From: Palsa-504 sp963756575
Lineage (GTDB): Bacteria > Actinomycetota > Actinomycetes > Streptosporangiales > Streptosporangiaceae
Direction of reading: 5' to 3'
DNA length: 64,000 nucleotides
Assembly (NCBI GenBank): GCA_963756575.1
Contig: CAVWOM010000019.1
Coordinates: 248,001 to 312,000, forward strand
The notes under the pieces are model-generated. The model was not told the origin of the DNA and made no database searches. It saw nothing but the letters and a program-made list of their open reading frames with translations. Positions within the stretch are counted from its first letter, which is position 1. Every line of letters starts with the position of its first letter. The position numbers and the translations under genes are program-made. Of the stretch, positions 44,196 to 53,619 are shown in pieces.

Positions 44196-44588
44196 ATGGC
44201 CGAATGGTGGTCAATCGAGGTCCTGCACGGCACGGTTTCGGCCTTCCGGTGGCAGGAACAGCATGACTCAGCCCTCATCGAGGCGGCGCTGACCAACGGG
44301 GTCCGCGACGGGGCGTGGCACGCGGACAAATGGGGCGTGGTGTTCGAGGTGCTCTTCGAGACCGAAGAGCAGTGGGAAGCGTTCCGCAGCCTGCCTGTCG
44401 TGCGGGCGGCCCTGGACGCCGTTCCGGATCCGGTCAGCGGCCTGCTCATCTACCGGGGCCGCGGCGGCGGGGCAGCGGACCGGGAACCGCGCCGGCCGGT
44501 GCCCGCGCCAGGCTCGGCCGCCGTCTCCCTGCCCGGCCCCGCCGGCGAGCCGTACCTGGACCTGACGGCGGTCACATCAGTCCGGTGA
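44196..44588 (+). CDS. Small protein of unknown function
   Basis: A 130-residue protein starting MAEWWSIEVLHG. Residues 1-85 look folded (a ferredoxin-like alternation including VVFEVLFETEEQWEAFRSLP and VRAALDAVPDPVSGLLIYRG). The rest is a Pro/Ala/Gly-rich tail that may be an extension. ATG 44196 is the likely start; the frame upstream is antisense to the metalloprotease-like gene. It overlaps the convergent M20 peptidase gene by 12 bases. I do not recognise a named family. Confidence 0.65.
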   Translation: MAEWWSIEVLHGTVSAFRWQEQHDSALIEAALTNGVRDGAWHADKWGVVFEVLFETEEQWEAFRSLPVVRAALDAVPDPVSGLLIYRGRGGGAADREPRRPVPAPGSAAVSLPGPAGEPYLDLTAVTSVR

Positions 44589-45929
44589 CGGACCGGGCCG
44601 GCCGAGGTGGTGCAGGAGCAGGGCCTCGGCGAGGACGGCACGTTCGAACTCGGGCAGGTGGAGCCCTTCGTTCGGGCCGTGCGCGCGGGTGTCGGGGTCT
44701 TCGACGCCCGTCACGAGGATGCTCGCACCCGGGAACGCCTCCTGGAACTTCGCGATGAACGGGATCGAGCCGCCGCTGCCCATATCGACCGGCTCGACGC
44801 CATCCCAGGCCTCGGCCAGGGCGGAACGCGCGGCGGTGTAGGCGCTCCCGGTGGCCGGCAGCACGGTCGGCTCGCCCGCGTCGACGACCGTCACCGTGAG
44901 CTCCGCCCCCCACGGGACGTGGTCTGCCAGGTGCTGCCGGAGGCGGACCAGGGCGTTCGCGCTGGTGTCCCCGGGGGCGAGCCGGACGGTGACGCGGGCC
45001 CGCGCGACCGGGGTCAGCGTGTTGGAAGCGCCGGCCGCCTTCGGGGCGTCGAGCCCGGTCACCGTGATGGCGGGCCGGGTCCACAGCCGCTCGACGGCGG
45101 AGCCGGTGCCGATCCAGCGGGTCCCGGGCGCGGCGCCGGACTCGGCCCGGAGCCGTTCCTCGGGGTAGTCGACGTCGGCGGCAGCGGCCGAGGCGAGGCC
45201 TTCGACGGCCGGGCTGCCGTCGTCGGTCCACAGCGTCGCCAGCAGCTTGGTGAGCGCCATGATGGCGTCCGGGACCAGGCCGCCCCACATGCCGGAATGG
45301 ACGGCGTGGGTCAGCGTGCGTACCTCGACGTCCACCCGGATCAGGCCACGCAGGCTGGTGGTGAGCGACGGGACGCCGATATCCCAGTTTCCCGCGTCGG
45401 CGATGACGATGACATCGGCGGCCAGGCGGTCGCGGTACTGGGTCAGCAGGTCGGGCAGGGTCGCGGACGAGACCTCCTCCTCGCCCTCGATGAAGAACCG
45501 CACCGTGACCGGCAGGTCATCGCCCAGGGCGCGGAGCGCACCCACGTGCACCGCGATCCCGGCCTTGTCGTCGGCCGCGCCCCGGCCGTACAGGCGGTCG
45601 CCGCGGACAGCGGGCTCGAACGGCGGGCTGTCCCAGTCGGCCGGGTCGTTCTCCGGCTGGACATCGTGGTGCGCGTACAGCAGGACGACCGGAGCACCCG
45701 GCGGCCCTGTCCGTTCGCCGATCACGGCGGGCGGGGCACCGTCGCGGGCCCGGACGACCTCGGCCCCGACCCCCTCAGCCGCCAGGAGCTGGGCCGTCAT
45801 GCGCGCCGACTCCTCTACCTGTCCCAGGCGCTCGGGGTCGGCGCTGACGGACTGGATCCGGACGAGAGCCTCGAGGTCGCCGATCAGGGCGGGCAGGAGA
45901 TCGCGGACACGGTTCTTCAGGTCACTCAC
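44577..45929 (-). CDS. M20-family metallopeptidase (dipeptidase)
   Basis: A 450-residue two-domain zinc hydrolase. Metal and catalytic residues appear in order: YAHHDVQPEND near residue 90, GRGAADDKAG near 120, the general base in FFIEGEEEVSS near 150, IADAGNWD near 180 and the dimerisation-domain His in THAVHSGMWGG near 210. The late HGPNEGLHLPEFE near 425 supplies the last ligand. This matches the dipeptidase/carnosinase-like group. GTG 45929 (VSDLKN) is taken as the start; the frame upstream to 45995 is Arg-rich and unlikely. Confidence 0.9.
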   Translation of the reverse strand: MSDLKNRVRDLLPALIGDLEALVRIQSVSADPERLGQVEESARMTAQLLAAEGVGAEVVRARDGAPPAVIGERTGPPGAPVVLLYAHHDVQPENDPADWDSPPFEPAVRGDRLYGRGAADDKAGIAVHVGALRALGDDLPVTVRFFIEGEEEVSSATLPDLLTQYRDRLAADVIVIADAGNWDIGVPSLTTSLRGLIRVDVEVRTLTHAVHSGMWGGLVPDAIMALTKLLATLWTDDGSPAVEGLASAAAADVDYPEERLRAESGAAPGTRWIGTGSAVERLWTRPAITVTGLDAPKAAGASNTLTPVARARVTVRLAPGDTSANALVRLRQHLADHVPWGAELTVTVVDAGEPTVLPATGSAYTAARSALAEAWDGVEPVDMGSGGSIPFIAKFQEAFPGASILVTGVEDPDTRAHGPNEGLHLPEFERAVLAEALLLHHLGRPGPSPD

Positions 45930-46045
45930 CCACGCAACTCTACGATCCCGCGTCCCGGCCCTCCGGGCGGGCCGGCGGCAGCGCCCCGCGATCACGCCCG
46001 TGCTAATTCGGATGCCCGCGGGCGCCGGGCGGAAGACAATTCGGC

Positions 46046-48022
46046 ATGGCTATAATCCGTTTCCTTCGCGATGAGCCGTCCAGCGTCGATCGCAGCGGCC
46101 TCACCGGCGATCCCGATATCCCCGACCCGCCGCCGAGAGACAGGCCACGCGGCGTCCGGGCCCGGCTGAAGGCGGCCGGGCCGGTGATCGCCGGCACCTT
46201 CCGCGGTATGCCGCGGATGACGCGGCTCGTCTGGGACGCGAGCCCGCTCATGACGCTGGGCCTGGGCGCCACCACGGTGATCGGCGGGCTCACCCCGGTG
46301 GCGCAGGCGTGGACCTCCCGGCTGCTGATCAACGCGGTCGTGCAGGGCATCAGGAACCGCGCCGTCCCGATCGCGATCCCGCTCCCGTGGGGCGGGCACG
46401 CGCCGCCGCTCGGCGTCACCCGGGCGCTCGTCGCGCTCGCCGTCGTCCAGTTCGGCATCTACCTGATCAACGCCCTGACCACCGAGATCCGCAGTGTCTC
46501 CCAGCAGTGCCTGCAGGAGCGGATCTCCCAGGTCGTGCAGCTCCAGGTCATGGAGAAGGCGTGCCAGCTCGACATGGCGTTCTTCGAGGATTCCCGGTCC
46601 TACGACCTCCTGCGCCAGACCCAGCAGGAAGCGACGGGCCGGCCGCTGCAGATGGTCAACGGGGCGCTTGGGCTGCTTCAGGCCACCATCACCTTGACCA
46701 GCATGCTGGCCCTGCTCATCGGACTGAACCCGTGGCTTGCGCTCGTCGTGCTGCTGGCGGCCGTCCCTGAGTTTCTCTCAGACGCGCGGTTCAGCCGGAA
46801 AGGCTTCATGCTCGCGATGCGGGCCGCGCCGATCCGGCGGCGCATGCAGTACCTCGCCACCTTGGTCACGACCGACACGGCCGCCAAAGAGGTGAAGCTG
46901 TTCGGCCTCGGCGGCTTCTTCACCGAGCGGTTCCGGCTCCTCGGCCAGGTCTTCTACACGCGCGTGCGCCGGCTGGCCGTGCGGCGTTCGCTGGTCAGCG
47001 GCAGCTGGGGCCTGCTCGGGCCGCTGGTCGGCTCGCTGACCTATCTCTACATCGCGCTGCAGGCGGTGGCCGGACGCCTGACGCTCGGCGATCTCACCCT
47101 CTACACCCAAGCCACCAATGCCGTCCAGAACGGCATCCAGCAGGTGTTCTCCTCCTTCTCCACTCTCTACGAGAATGCCCTCTACATGGACAATCTCGAT
47201 GAACTGCTGGCCGTCGTCCCTGTCGTCACGGCTCCCGCCGAACCCGTGGCCCTGCCCTCGCCCGTCCGCGGGCACATCGTGTTCGAGCACGTGACCTTCC
47301 GCTATCCCGGCACTGACATCCGCGTCCTCGACGACGTCAGCGTGGAGGTCCACCCGGGCGAGACGGTGGCGCTGGTCGGCCGGAACGGCGCGGGCAAGTC
47401 CACCTTCGTCAAGCTGCTGTGCCGCCTCTACGACCCCGACGAGGGCCGGATCCTGCTGGACGGCACCGACATCTCCACCGTGGACCCCGCCTGGCTGCGC
47501 GCCGCCATCGGCGGCATGTTCCAGGACTTCGTCACCTACCAGGCGACCGCCGGCGAGAACATCGGCCTCGGTGAGGTAACCCGCATCGAGGACGCCAAGG
47601 CCGTGGCGGCGTCGGCGCGCAACGCGGGCGCGGCGACGCTGATCGAAGGGCTTCCCCGCGGCTATGAGACGGCCCTGGGGAAGTGGTTCGGGAAGGGCAC
47701 GCAACTGTCCGGCGGCGAATGGCAGAAGGTGGCCCTGGCCAGGTCGTTCATGCGGGCGGCCCCGATAATCGTCCTGGACGAGCCTACCTCGGCGCTCGAC
47801 GCCCAGGCCGAGCACGAGCTGTTCGCCCGGCTGACCTCGCTCGCCGAAGGGCGCACCGCCGTTTTCATCTCGCACCGCTTCTCCACGGTCAGGAAGGCCG
47901 ACCGCATCTTCCTGTTCCACGAGGGCCGGCTGGCCGAGCAGGGCACCCACGCCGAGCTCATGCTCCTGGCAGGCCGCTACGCCGAGCTCTTCACCCTGCA
48001 GGCCTCCGCCTACCTCGACTGA
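46046..48022 (+). CDS. ABC exporter, fused permease and ATPase
   Basis: A 658-residue half-transporter. A Pro-rich cytoplasmic N-terminus of about 60 residues precedes a membrane domain at about 65-390. The ATPase has Walker A LVGRNGAGKSTF near 448, signature LSGGEWQKVALARS near 556 and Walker B IIVLDEPTSALDAQ near 577. LSGGEWQ with GRNGAGKST is the subgroup often linked to peptide or bacteriocin export, but no precursor gene is visible here. ATG 46046 is the start. Its end overlaps the convergent response regulator by 13 bases. Confidence 0.88.
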   Translation: MAIIRFLRDEPSSVDRSGLTGDPDIPDPPPRDRPRGVRARLKAAGPVIAGTFRGMPRMTRLVWDASPLMTLGLGATTVIGGLTPVAQAWTSRLLINAVVQGIRNRAVPIAIPLPWGGHAPPLGVTRALVALAVVQFGIYLINALTTEIRSVSQQCLQERISQVVQLQVMEKACQLDMAFFEDSRSYDLLRQTQQEATGRPLQMVNGALGLLQATITLTSMLALLIGLNPWLALVVLLAAVPEFLSDARFSRKGFMLAMRAAPIRRRMQYLATLVTTDTAAKEVKLFGLGGFFTERFRLLGQVFYTRVRRLAVRRSLVSGSWGLLGPLVGSLTYLYIALQAVAGRLTLGDLTLYTQATNAVQNGIQQVFSSFSTLYENALYMDNLDELLAVVPVVTAPAEPVALPSPVRGHIVFEHVTFRYPGTDIRVLDDVSVEVHPGETVALVGRNGAGKSTFVKLLCRLYDPDEGRILLDGTDISTVDPAWLRAAIGGMFQDFVTYQATAGENIGLGEVTRIEDAKAVAASARNAGAATLIEGLPRGYETALGKWFGKGTQLSGGEWQKVALARSFMRAAPIIVLDEPTSALDAQAEHELFARLTSLAEGRTAVFISHRFSTVRKADRIFLFHEGRLAEQGTHAELMLLAGRYAELFTLQASAYLD

Positions 48023-48699
48023 CCCGCGCGGCACCACCGGTAACGGTGCTCGGGGCGCCCGCCGCTGCCGTAGCGGAGCCTGATCTCGACGCGTCCCACC
48101 TCGTGCAGGTGGCTCAGATAGCGCTGCGCCGTGGCCCGGCTCATCCCGGTCGTCTCCGCCACCTCCGCGGCCGACATCTCCTGTTCGCCGGAGGCGAGCA
48201 GCCGCTCGACGGCCTCCAGCGTGTGCGGTGACCGGCCTTTCGCCCCGGCGAGCTGGTCCGGTGCCCGCAGCGCGCCGAACACCCGGTCGACATTGCGCTG
48301 GTCGGGTTCGTGCAGAGCGTGCAGGCGGGACCGCATCTGGGCGTAGGACAGCAGCTTGTCGCGCAGTGCCGGGAAGTTGAAGGGCTTCAGCAGGTAATGC
48401 AGGGCACCTCGCTGCATGGCCGCGCGGACGGTGTCCGCGTCCTTGGCCGCGGTGATGACGATCACGTCCACCGCCGGGTGCCCGTCCCGGCGTAGCCGCG
48501 CCACCAGGTCCAGGCCATGTTCGTCCGGCAAGTACAGGTCAAGCAGCAGCAGGTCCGGGCGCAGCCGGTCCACCGCGGTGACGGCCTCGGCGGCCGTATG
48601 GACCTGGGCGATCACCTCGAAACCGTCCACCTTGCCGACGTAGGCAGCATGGATGCCGGCGATACGGAAGTCGTCGTCGACGACTACGACGCGGATCAT
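48010..48699 (-). CDS. CitB/DcuR-type response regulator
   Basis: A 229-residue regulator. The receiver domain spans residues 1-120, with the acidic pocket VVVDDDF, phospho-acceptor Asp in LLLLDLYLPDEHG near 54, the Thr in VIVITAAKD and the Lys in YLLKPFNFP near 105. The C-terminal helix-turn-helix reads MSAAEVAETTGMSRATAQRY near 180. This is the citrate/dicarboxylate-type partner of the kinase encoded just upstream, whose stop it overlaps (ATGA at 48699). It is the likely regulator of the divergent ABC uptake operon. Confidence 0.92.
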   Translation of the reverse strand: MIRVVVVDDDFRIAGIHAAYVGKVDGFEVIAQVHTAAEAVTAVDRLRPDLLLLDLYLPDEHGLDLVARLRRDGHPAVDVIVITAAKDADTVRAAMQRGALHYLLKPFNFPALRDKLLSYAQMRSRLHALHEPDQRNVDRVFGALRAPDQLAGAKGRSPHTLEAVERLLASGEQEMSAAEVAETTGMSRATAQRYLSHLHEVGRVEIRLRYGSGGRPEHRYRWCRAGQSR

Positions 48700-50381
48700 G
48701 ACGTGACGGGCGCCCCCTTCGCCTCCCGCGGCACTCCCCCTTCCCGCGGCGCCTCCGCGGGGCCGGAGCGGTCCGCGCCGACGCACGCGGGCAGGACCGC
48801 GGTGAACACCGCGCCGGCGTCGTGGCCGACGCTGATCATCCCGCCGCGGCCGGTGACCACCTGCCGGACCAGGGCGAGCCCCAGTCCCCGGCGCGCGCCC
48901 GTGACCGAGGATTTCGTCGTGACGCCATCGATGAAGATGGCTTCCCGCATGTCGTGGGGTACTCCCGGCCCCGAGTCACGGACGCGGATCATCAGGTCAT
49001 GCTCGGCCGCGACAATGGTCAGCTCCACCCACCGCGGCCTGGCCTGGGCCGCGGCGTCGACGGCGTTGTCGATAAGATTCCCCGCGACGGTCAGGACGTC
49101 ACTCACGTCGCTGAGCGGAGCCGGCACATGGCAGTCGTCCATGACCCGCAGCTGAACGTCGCGTTCGCCTGCCAGCGAGACCTTCGCCAGGATCAGCGCG
49201 ACGAGCTTGGCGTCGCAGATGCGCGCCTGCAGCCGTTTGGTCAGGTCGGCGCGGGCGGTGGAGACCTCGGTCACGAACTGGATGGCCTCGTCGTAGTGGC
49301 CCAGCTCGACCAGCCCGACCACGGTGTGCAGCCGGTTGGCGAACTCATGCGACTGGGCGCGCAGCGTCTCGGTCAGGCCGATCGCGTCGTCCAGCTGCCG
49401 CTTCAGCGCCTCCGACTCGGTCCGGTCCTGGAACGTGACCACCCAGCCGAGGTGCCGGCGCTCATGCTGGATGGGCATCCGGTTCGCGGCCAGTACGCGG
49501 TCGCCGTGCAGCACCAGCAGGTCGGTACCCTCGATCTCGCCGGTCACCACGTCGGCCAGCCGTCCCGGCGGCAGGCCCCGCCGCAGCGGGCGGCCCACGA
49601 AGCCCGGCGGCAGGTCCAGCAGCTGCCCAGCCAGGTCGTTGGCGAGCACGATGCGTTCGTTCTTGTCGTATCCCAGCACGCCTTCCCGGATGCCGTGCAG
49701 CATGGCCTCCCGTTCCTGGAGCAACGCCGCGATCTCGCCGAGCTCCAGGCCGAACGTCTGCCGCTTGAGCCGCCGGGACAGGCCGAACGCCGCCAGGACC
49801 CCGAGGGCGAGGACGGCGAGGAAATACGAGGCCAGGCCGGTCAGCGTGCTAGCCACCTCGCCGGCCACCGTGGCGGTGAGGAAGCCGACGGAGACCTCGC
49901 CGATCAGGCGGCCCTGGCGCACGAGCGGGGCTTTGCCGACCGCTTCCATGCCGAGGGTGCCGTGCTGGACGCCCACCCACAGCCGGCCGGTGCGGAAAGG
50001 CTCACTGGACGCGGGTTCGTGGTCATTCGACCAGACGGGCAGCCCGATCAGATGCGGCTTCGGGTGGGAGTACCTGATCCCGGCCTTGTTCGTCACCACC
50101 ACGAACGCCGCTCCGGTGCTGCCCGCGGCGGCGATCGCCATGGCCTGCACGACCCCGCGCGCGTTCACGCCGCCCGGGTCGCCCGCCATGACCGCTTGCT
50201 GCAGGCTGGGCTCCGCGGCCAGCGTCTGCGCCACCGCCAGGGCGCGGTGCTCGTACTGCTCGTCGAGCTGCCGGCTCAGGTTGTGCTGCACGACGGCGAA
50301 GCCGGCCGCCAGGGTCACCACCAAGATCGTGACCATCATGATGACGACCTGAGTGGACAGGCGCTGCACGCGAGTTCTCAT
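48696..50381 (-). CDS. CitA/DcuS-type sensor histidine kinase
   Basis: A 561-residue membrane kinase. A first helix lies at about 12-32. A periplasmic PAS-like sensor follows, with FVVVTNKAGIRYSHPKPHLI near 95, then a second helix at about 175-197. A cytoplasmic PAS domain (about 210-325) and a catalytic core come next: the phospho-accepting His in AQSHEFANRLHTV near 345, NLIDNAVDAA near 440, DSGPGVP near 470 and RRGLGLALVRQVV near 500. This layout belongs to citrate/C4-dicarboxylate sensors. The ligand may be the substrate of the ABC importer 206-230 bases away on the other strand (inference). Confidence 0.92.
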   Translation of the reverse strand: MRTRVQRLSTQVVIMMVTILVVTLAAGFAVVQHNLSRQLDEQYEHRALAVAQTLAAEPSLQQAVMAGDPGGVNARGVVQAMAIAAAGSTGAAFVVVTNKAGIRYSHPKPHLIGLPVWSNDHEPASSEPFRTGRLWVGVQHGTLGMEAVGKAPLVRQGRLIGEVSVGFLTATVAGEVASTLTGLASYFLAVLALGVLAAFGLSRRLKRQTFGLELGEIAALLQEREAMLHGIREGVLGYDKNERIVLANDLAGQLLDLPPGFVGRPLRRGLPPGRLADVVTGEIEGTDLLVLHGDRVLAANRMPIQHERRHLGWVVTFQDRTESEALKRQLDDAIGLTETLRAQSHEFANRLHTVVGLVELGHYDEAIQFVTEVSTARADLTKRLQARICDAKLVALILAKVSLAGERDVQLRVMDDCHVPAPLSDVSDVLTVAGNLIDNAVDAAAQARPRWVELTIVAAEHDLMIRVRDSGPGVPHDMREAIFIDGVTTKSSVTGARRGLGLALVRQVVTGRGGMISVGHDAGAVFTAVLPACVGADRSGPAEAPREGGVPREAKGAPVTS

Positions 50382-50610
50382 GACTTCCTGGCCGGTGCTC
50401 TTTGCGGGTGTTTCCGCAGTGTAACAACCGTCTTGCTCCCTTATGAAGCTGATGGGCGATGAGCAAAACGAGCAAAACCAGCAATACGAGACCCGTGCCG
50501 CGCAGAATGCGCAGAAGATCTGGAAATGACGTTTGCCCGCATAACTGACATAAATATTGGCCGCCGCAATTCCTGAATTTACCTTGATGGCTCAGCCGAC
50601 CAAGGAGGAA

Positions 50611-51507
50611 ATGGTGGCAAACACGTTTGCCGGACGCCGCCGAGCGGTTCATGGCACACGCGCGAGCGGTGCCGCCGCCGGGCGACCGGCACAGATCGAG
50701 CTCACCGGCGTGACGAAGCGATTCGTCACCCCGTCAGGAACGATGTTCACCGCATTGCGTGATGTCGATATGACCATCGGCGCGGGAAAGTTCTGCGCGG
50801 TGGTCGGGCCCAGCGGGTGCGGCAAGTCGACCACGCTGACGATGGTCGCCGGGCTGGATCGGCCCAGCGCGGGCACGGTGCAGGTCGGCGGGCAGGCCGT
50901 GGACGGGATCGCCGCGGGCACCAGCTTCATGTTCCAGGCCGACGCGCTGATGCCCTGGAAGACCGTGCTCGGCAATGTGGCCCTGGGCCCGGTATTCCGC
51001 AATGTGCCGAAGAAGGAGGCGCAGGCCCAGGCGCATGAATGGGTGCGCCGGGTCGGACTGGCCGGCTTTGAGGACCATCACCCGCATCAGCTGTCCGGCG
51101 GAATGCGCAAGCGGGTCAGCCTGGCCGCGGCGCTGATCAACGACCCGTCGATCTTGCTGATGGACGAGCCGTTCGGCGCGCTCGACGTGCAGACCAAGGC
51201 CATGATGTCCAACGAATTGCTCGCCTTGTGGGAACAGGCCAGGCCGTCGGTCATCTTCGTCACCCACGACCTGGAGGAAGCGATCGCGCTGGCCGACCAG
51301 GTGGTCGTGATGACGGCGGCCCCGGGCACGGTCAAGGCCGTCTACGACATCGACCTGCCCCGGCCGCGGGGCGCCGTGCAGGAGATCAGGTTCGCGCCCC
51401 GCTTCCTGGAACTGCACCACCAGATCTGGGCGTCGCTGCGCGAAGAGGTCGAATCCGCGTACACCCGCACCGCCACCGTCGCGAGCGCCGAAGGAGGACG
51501 GTCATGA
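50611..51507 (+). CDS. ABC importer ATPase (SsuB/TauB-like)
   Basis: A 298-residue ATPase of the nitrate/sulfonate/taurine type. It has Walker A VVGPSGCGKSTTL near 70, FMFQADALMPWKTVLGN near 108, signature LSGGMRKRVSLAAA near 160 and Walker B ILLMDEPFGALD near 180. I start at ATG 50611; AAGGAGG at 50602-50608 sits very close, so GTG 50614 may be used, and ATG 50587 is upstream in frame. It is the first gene of a three-gene importer operon and its stop overlaps the permease start (ATGA). Confidence 0.88.
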   Translation: MVANTFAGRRRAVHGTRASGAAAGRPAQIELTGVTKRFVTPSGTMFTALRDVDMTIGAGKFCAVVGPSGCGKSTTLTMVAGLDRPSAGTVQVGGQAVDGIAAGTSFMFQADALMPWKTVLGNVALGPVFRNVPKKEAQAQAHEWVRRVGLAGFEDHHPHQLSGGMRKRVSLAAALINDPSILLMDEPFGALDVQTKAMMSNELLALWEQARPSVIFVTHDLEEAIALADQVVVMTAAPGTVKAVYDIDLPRPRGAVQEIRFAPRFLELHHQIWASLREEVESAYTRTATVASAEGGRS

Positions 51508-52406
51508 GCGCCGTGCCCGTCAGCCGCAATTCTGGCTCCGCCGCGGACACGCCCAGCGACCTGGCGCCGGCGGACGAGACCGCTATCGCCGCCGGCGTCC
51601 GCGACCGCGCGCGCCGCCGTAAGACGCTGCTCTGGGCCGCCCGCCTCGCGACGCTGGTGATCATCGTCGGCGGCTGGCAGCTGCTCGCCAACGCGAAGAT
51701 CGTCGACCCGTTCTTCTGGGGCAAGCCCAGCGGGATCGTGACGCAGCTGAAGGAATGGGCGCAGAACGGGACCGCCTACGGCTCGATCTGGCTGCAGATC
51801 TGGACGACATTCAAGGAAGCGGTGCTGGGCTTCGTGGTCGGCGTCCTGGCCGGTGTCATCGTCGGCGTGCTGCTCGGGCAGGTCCGCTTCCTGGCCGAGG
51901 TCGCCAGTCCCTACATCAAGATCGCGAACGCGATCCCGCGGATCGTGCTGGGCTCGCTGTTCACCGTGGCGCTGGGCCTGGGCATCGCCTCGAAGGTGTC
52001 GCTCGCCTCGGTGCTGGTGTTCTTCGTCGTGTTCTTCAACGCCTTCCAGGGCGTCCGCGAAGTGGACCGCAACCTGCTCGCCAACGCCCGGGTGCTGGGT
52101 GCCTCGCGGCTCGCGATCACCCGCCACGTGGTGCTGCCCTCGGCGCTGACCTGGATCATCGCCAGCCTGCACGTCGCCTTCGGGATGGCCATCATCGGCG
52201 CGATCGTCGGCGAGTTCCTCGGTGCCCAGAAGGGCCTCGGGCTGGTCATCGCCACCGCGCAGAACAACTTCAACCCCAACGGCGTGTTCGCCGCCATGTT
52301 CATCATCGCGGTCCTGGCGCTGACCGCGGAAGGCCTGATCGCCCTGCTGGAACGGCGCCTGCTGTCCTGGCGGCCGCCGTCCCCGGCCGAAGCCGCCGCC
52401 GCCTGA
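51504..52406 (+). CDS. ABC importer permease (SsuC/TauC-like)
   Basis: A 300-residue permease with six hydrophobic helices from about residue 45. The ATPase-contact loop with EVDRNLLANARVLGASRLAI is near 190. The end of the family region reads FLGAQKGLGLVIATAQNNFN near 240. The start ATG 51504 overlaps the ATPase stop and has AAGGAGG at 51491-51497. It should form the membrane channel for the lipoprotein encoded next. Confidence 0.92.
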   Translation: MSAVPVSRNSGSAADTPSDLAPADETAIAAGVRDRARRRKTLLWAARLATLVIIVGGWQLLANAKIVDPFFWGKPSGIVTQLKEWAQNGTAYGSIWLQIWTTFKEAVLGFVVGVLAGVIVGVLLGQVRFLAEVASPYIKIANAIPRIVLGSLFTVALGLGIASKVSLASVLVFFVVFFNAFQGVREVDRNLLANARVLGASRLAITRHVVLPSALTWIIASLHVAFGMAIIGAIVGEFLGAQKGLGLVIATAQNNFNPNGVFAAMFIIAVLALTAEGLIALLERRLLSWRPPSPAEAAAA

Positions 52407-52466
52407 ATGTCCCGCCCGCCATCAGCTCGAGTTCAGCACCCACGCACCGACACAAGGAGCACCCTC

Positions 52467-53558
52467 ATGTTCAGACGTTCCCTCAAGGCGGCCGCCGCCG
52501 CGGCCAGCGTCGGGGTCCTCGCCGCGGGCCTGACGGCCTGCGGCAGCTCAGGCAGCTCGTCCGCCAGCGGCTCGGCCACCGGGCCGAACGCGGCCGCCAC
52601 GTCCGGCTCGCCGTCCGTCACGCTGATGGTCGGCGGCATCGACAAGCAGATCTACCTGCCCTACCAGCTCGCCCAGGACCTCGGTTTCTACAAGAAGTAC
52701 GGCGTCAACGTGCAGCTCTCGACCGAGCAGTCGGGCGGTGTCGGCGCCGAGACCGCGATGGTGTCCGGCCAGGTTGACATGGCCGGCGCCTGGTATGTGC
52801 ACGCCATCGATTTCCAGGCCAAGGGCAAGAACGTCATCGACGTGGTACAGCTGTCCGGGGCGCCGGGGGAGCGCGAGATGTGTGCCAAGGGCTCCGGCAT
52901 CACCTCCCCGGCCCAGTGGAAGGGTAAGAGCCTCGGCGTCACCGACATCGGCTCGGGCACCGATGAGCTCACCGTTTACCTGGCGGCCCGGTACCACCTG
53001 AACAGCAAGCAGATCACCCGTGTCGCCGTCGGTGCCGGCCCCACCTTCGTCGCCGCGCTGCAGCACAACCGGATCGCCTGCGGCATGACCAGCCAGCCCA
53101 CGGCCGGCGCGGTCGAGTCGCAGGGGGCCGGCACCTCGGTGATCGACCTAGCCTCGGTCAGCGGCGCGAAGCAGTGGCTGGGCGGCGCCTACCCGGCCGC
53201 CGGGGTGCTGGCCCGCTCGGACTGGGCCGCCGCCCACCGGGCCACCGTGCAGAAGGTCGTCGACGCGCTGGTCGCCACCATGCACTGGATCAGCACCCAC
53301 AGCGCCGCGGACATCGCCAACGCCATGCCGCCCGCGTACGTCTCGAACGGCATTACCACCAAGGCCGCCTACATCGCCGAACTCGCCGCCGACAAGGGCC
53401 AGTTCCTGCCCGACGGCATGATGCCGGCCAGCGGCCCGGCCACCGTCCTGGCCATCGAGAAGTTCGTCGGCAACGTCACCGGCCCGGTCGACATGGCCGC
53501 CACGTACACCAACGCCTACGCCGTCGCCGCGAACAAGCTCGAAGGCTTCGCCGGCTAA
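52467..53558 (+). CDS. ABC importer substrate-binding lipoprotein (NMT1/SsuA-like)
   Basis: A 363-residue lipoprotein. The signal has KAAAAAASVGVLAAGLTAC with the lipid-modified Cys in LTACGSS near residue 23, then a Ser/Gly linker. The solute-binding fold is of the SsuA/ThiY type: GGIDKQIYLPYQLAQDLGFY near 55, VSGQVDMAGAWYVHAIDFQA near 95 and LGVTDIGSGTDELTVYLAAR near 150. The ligand is not certain. ATG 52467 is preceded by AAGGAG at 52454-52459. A strong hairpin follows the stop. Confidence 0.92.
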   Translation: MFRRSLKAAAAAASVGVLAAGLTACGSSGSSSASGSATGPNAAATSGSPSVTLMVGGIDKQIYLPYQLAQDLGFYKKYGVNVQLSTEQSGGVGAETAMVSGQVDMAGAWYVHAIDFQAKGKNVIDVVQLSGAPGEREMCAKGSGITSPAQWKGKSLGVTDIGSGTDELTVYLAARYHLNSKQITRVAVGAGPTFVAALQHNRIACGMTSQPTAGAVESQGAGTSVIDLASVSGAKQWLGGAYPAAGVLARSDWAAAHRATVQKVVDALVATMHWISTHSAADIANAMPPAYVSNGITTKAAYIAELAADKGQFLPDGMMPASGPATVLAIEKFVGNVTGPVDMAATYTNAYAVAANKLEGFAG

Positions 53559-53581
53559 CACGCTCCCGACCGCGCCAGCCC

Positions 53582-53614
53582 CCGGGGCCGGCCCCGCACC
53601 GGGGCCGGCCCCGG
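53582..53614. terminator. Terminator hairpin after the ABC operon
   Basis: ccggggccggcccc at 53582-53595 and its exact reverse complement at 53601-53614 leave a 5-base loop, giving a 14-bp GC stem 23 bases after the lipoprotein stop. There is no T-run, which is common in such high-GC genomes. Confidence 0.75.
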
Positions 53615-53619
53615 CCGAC

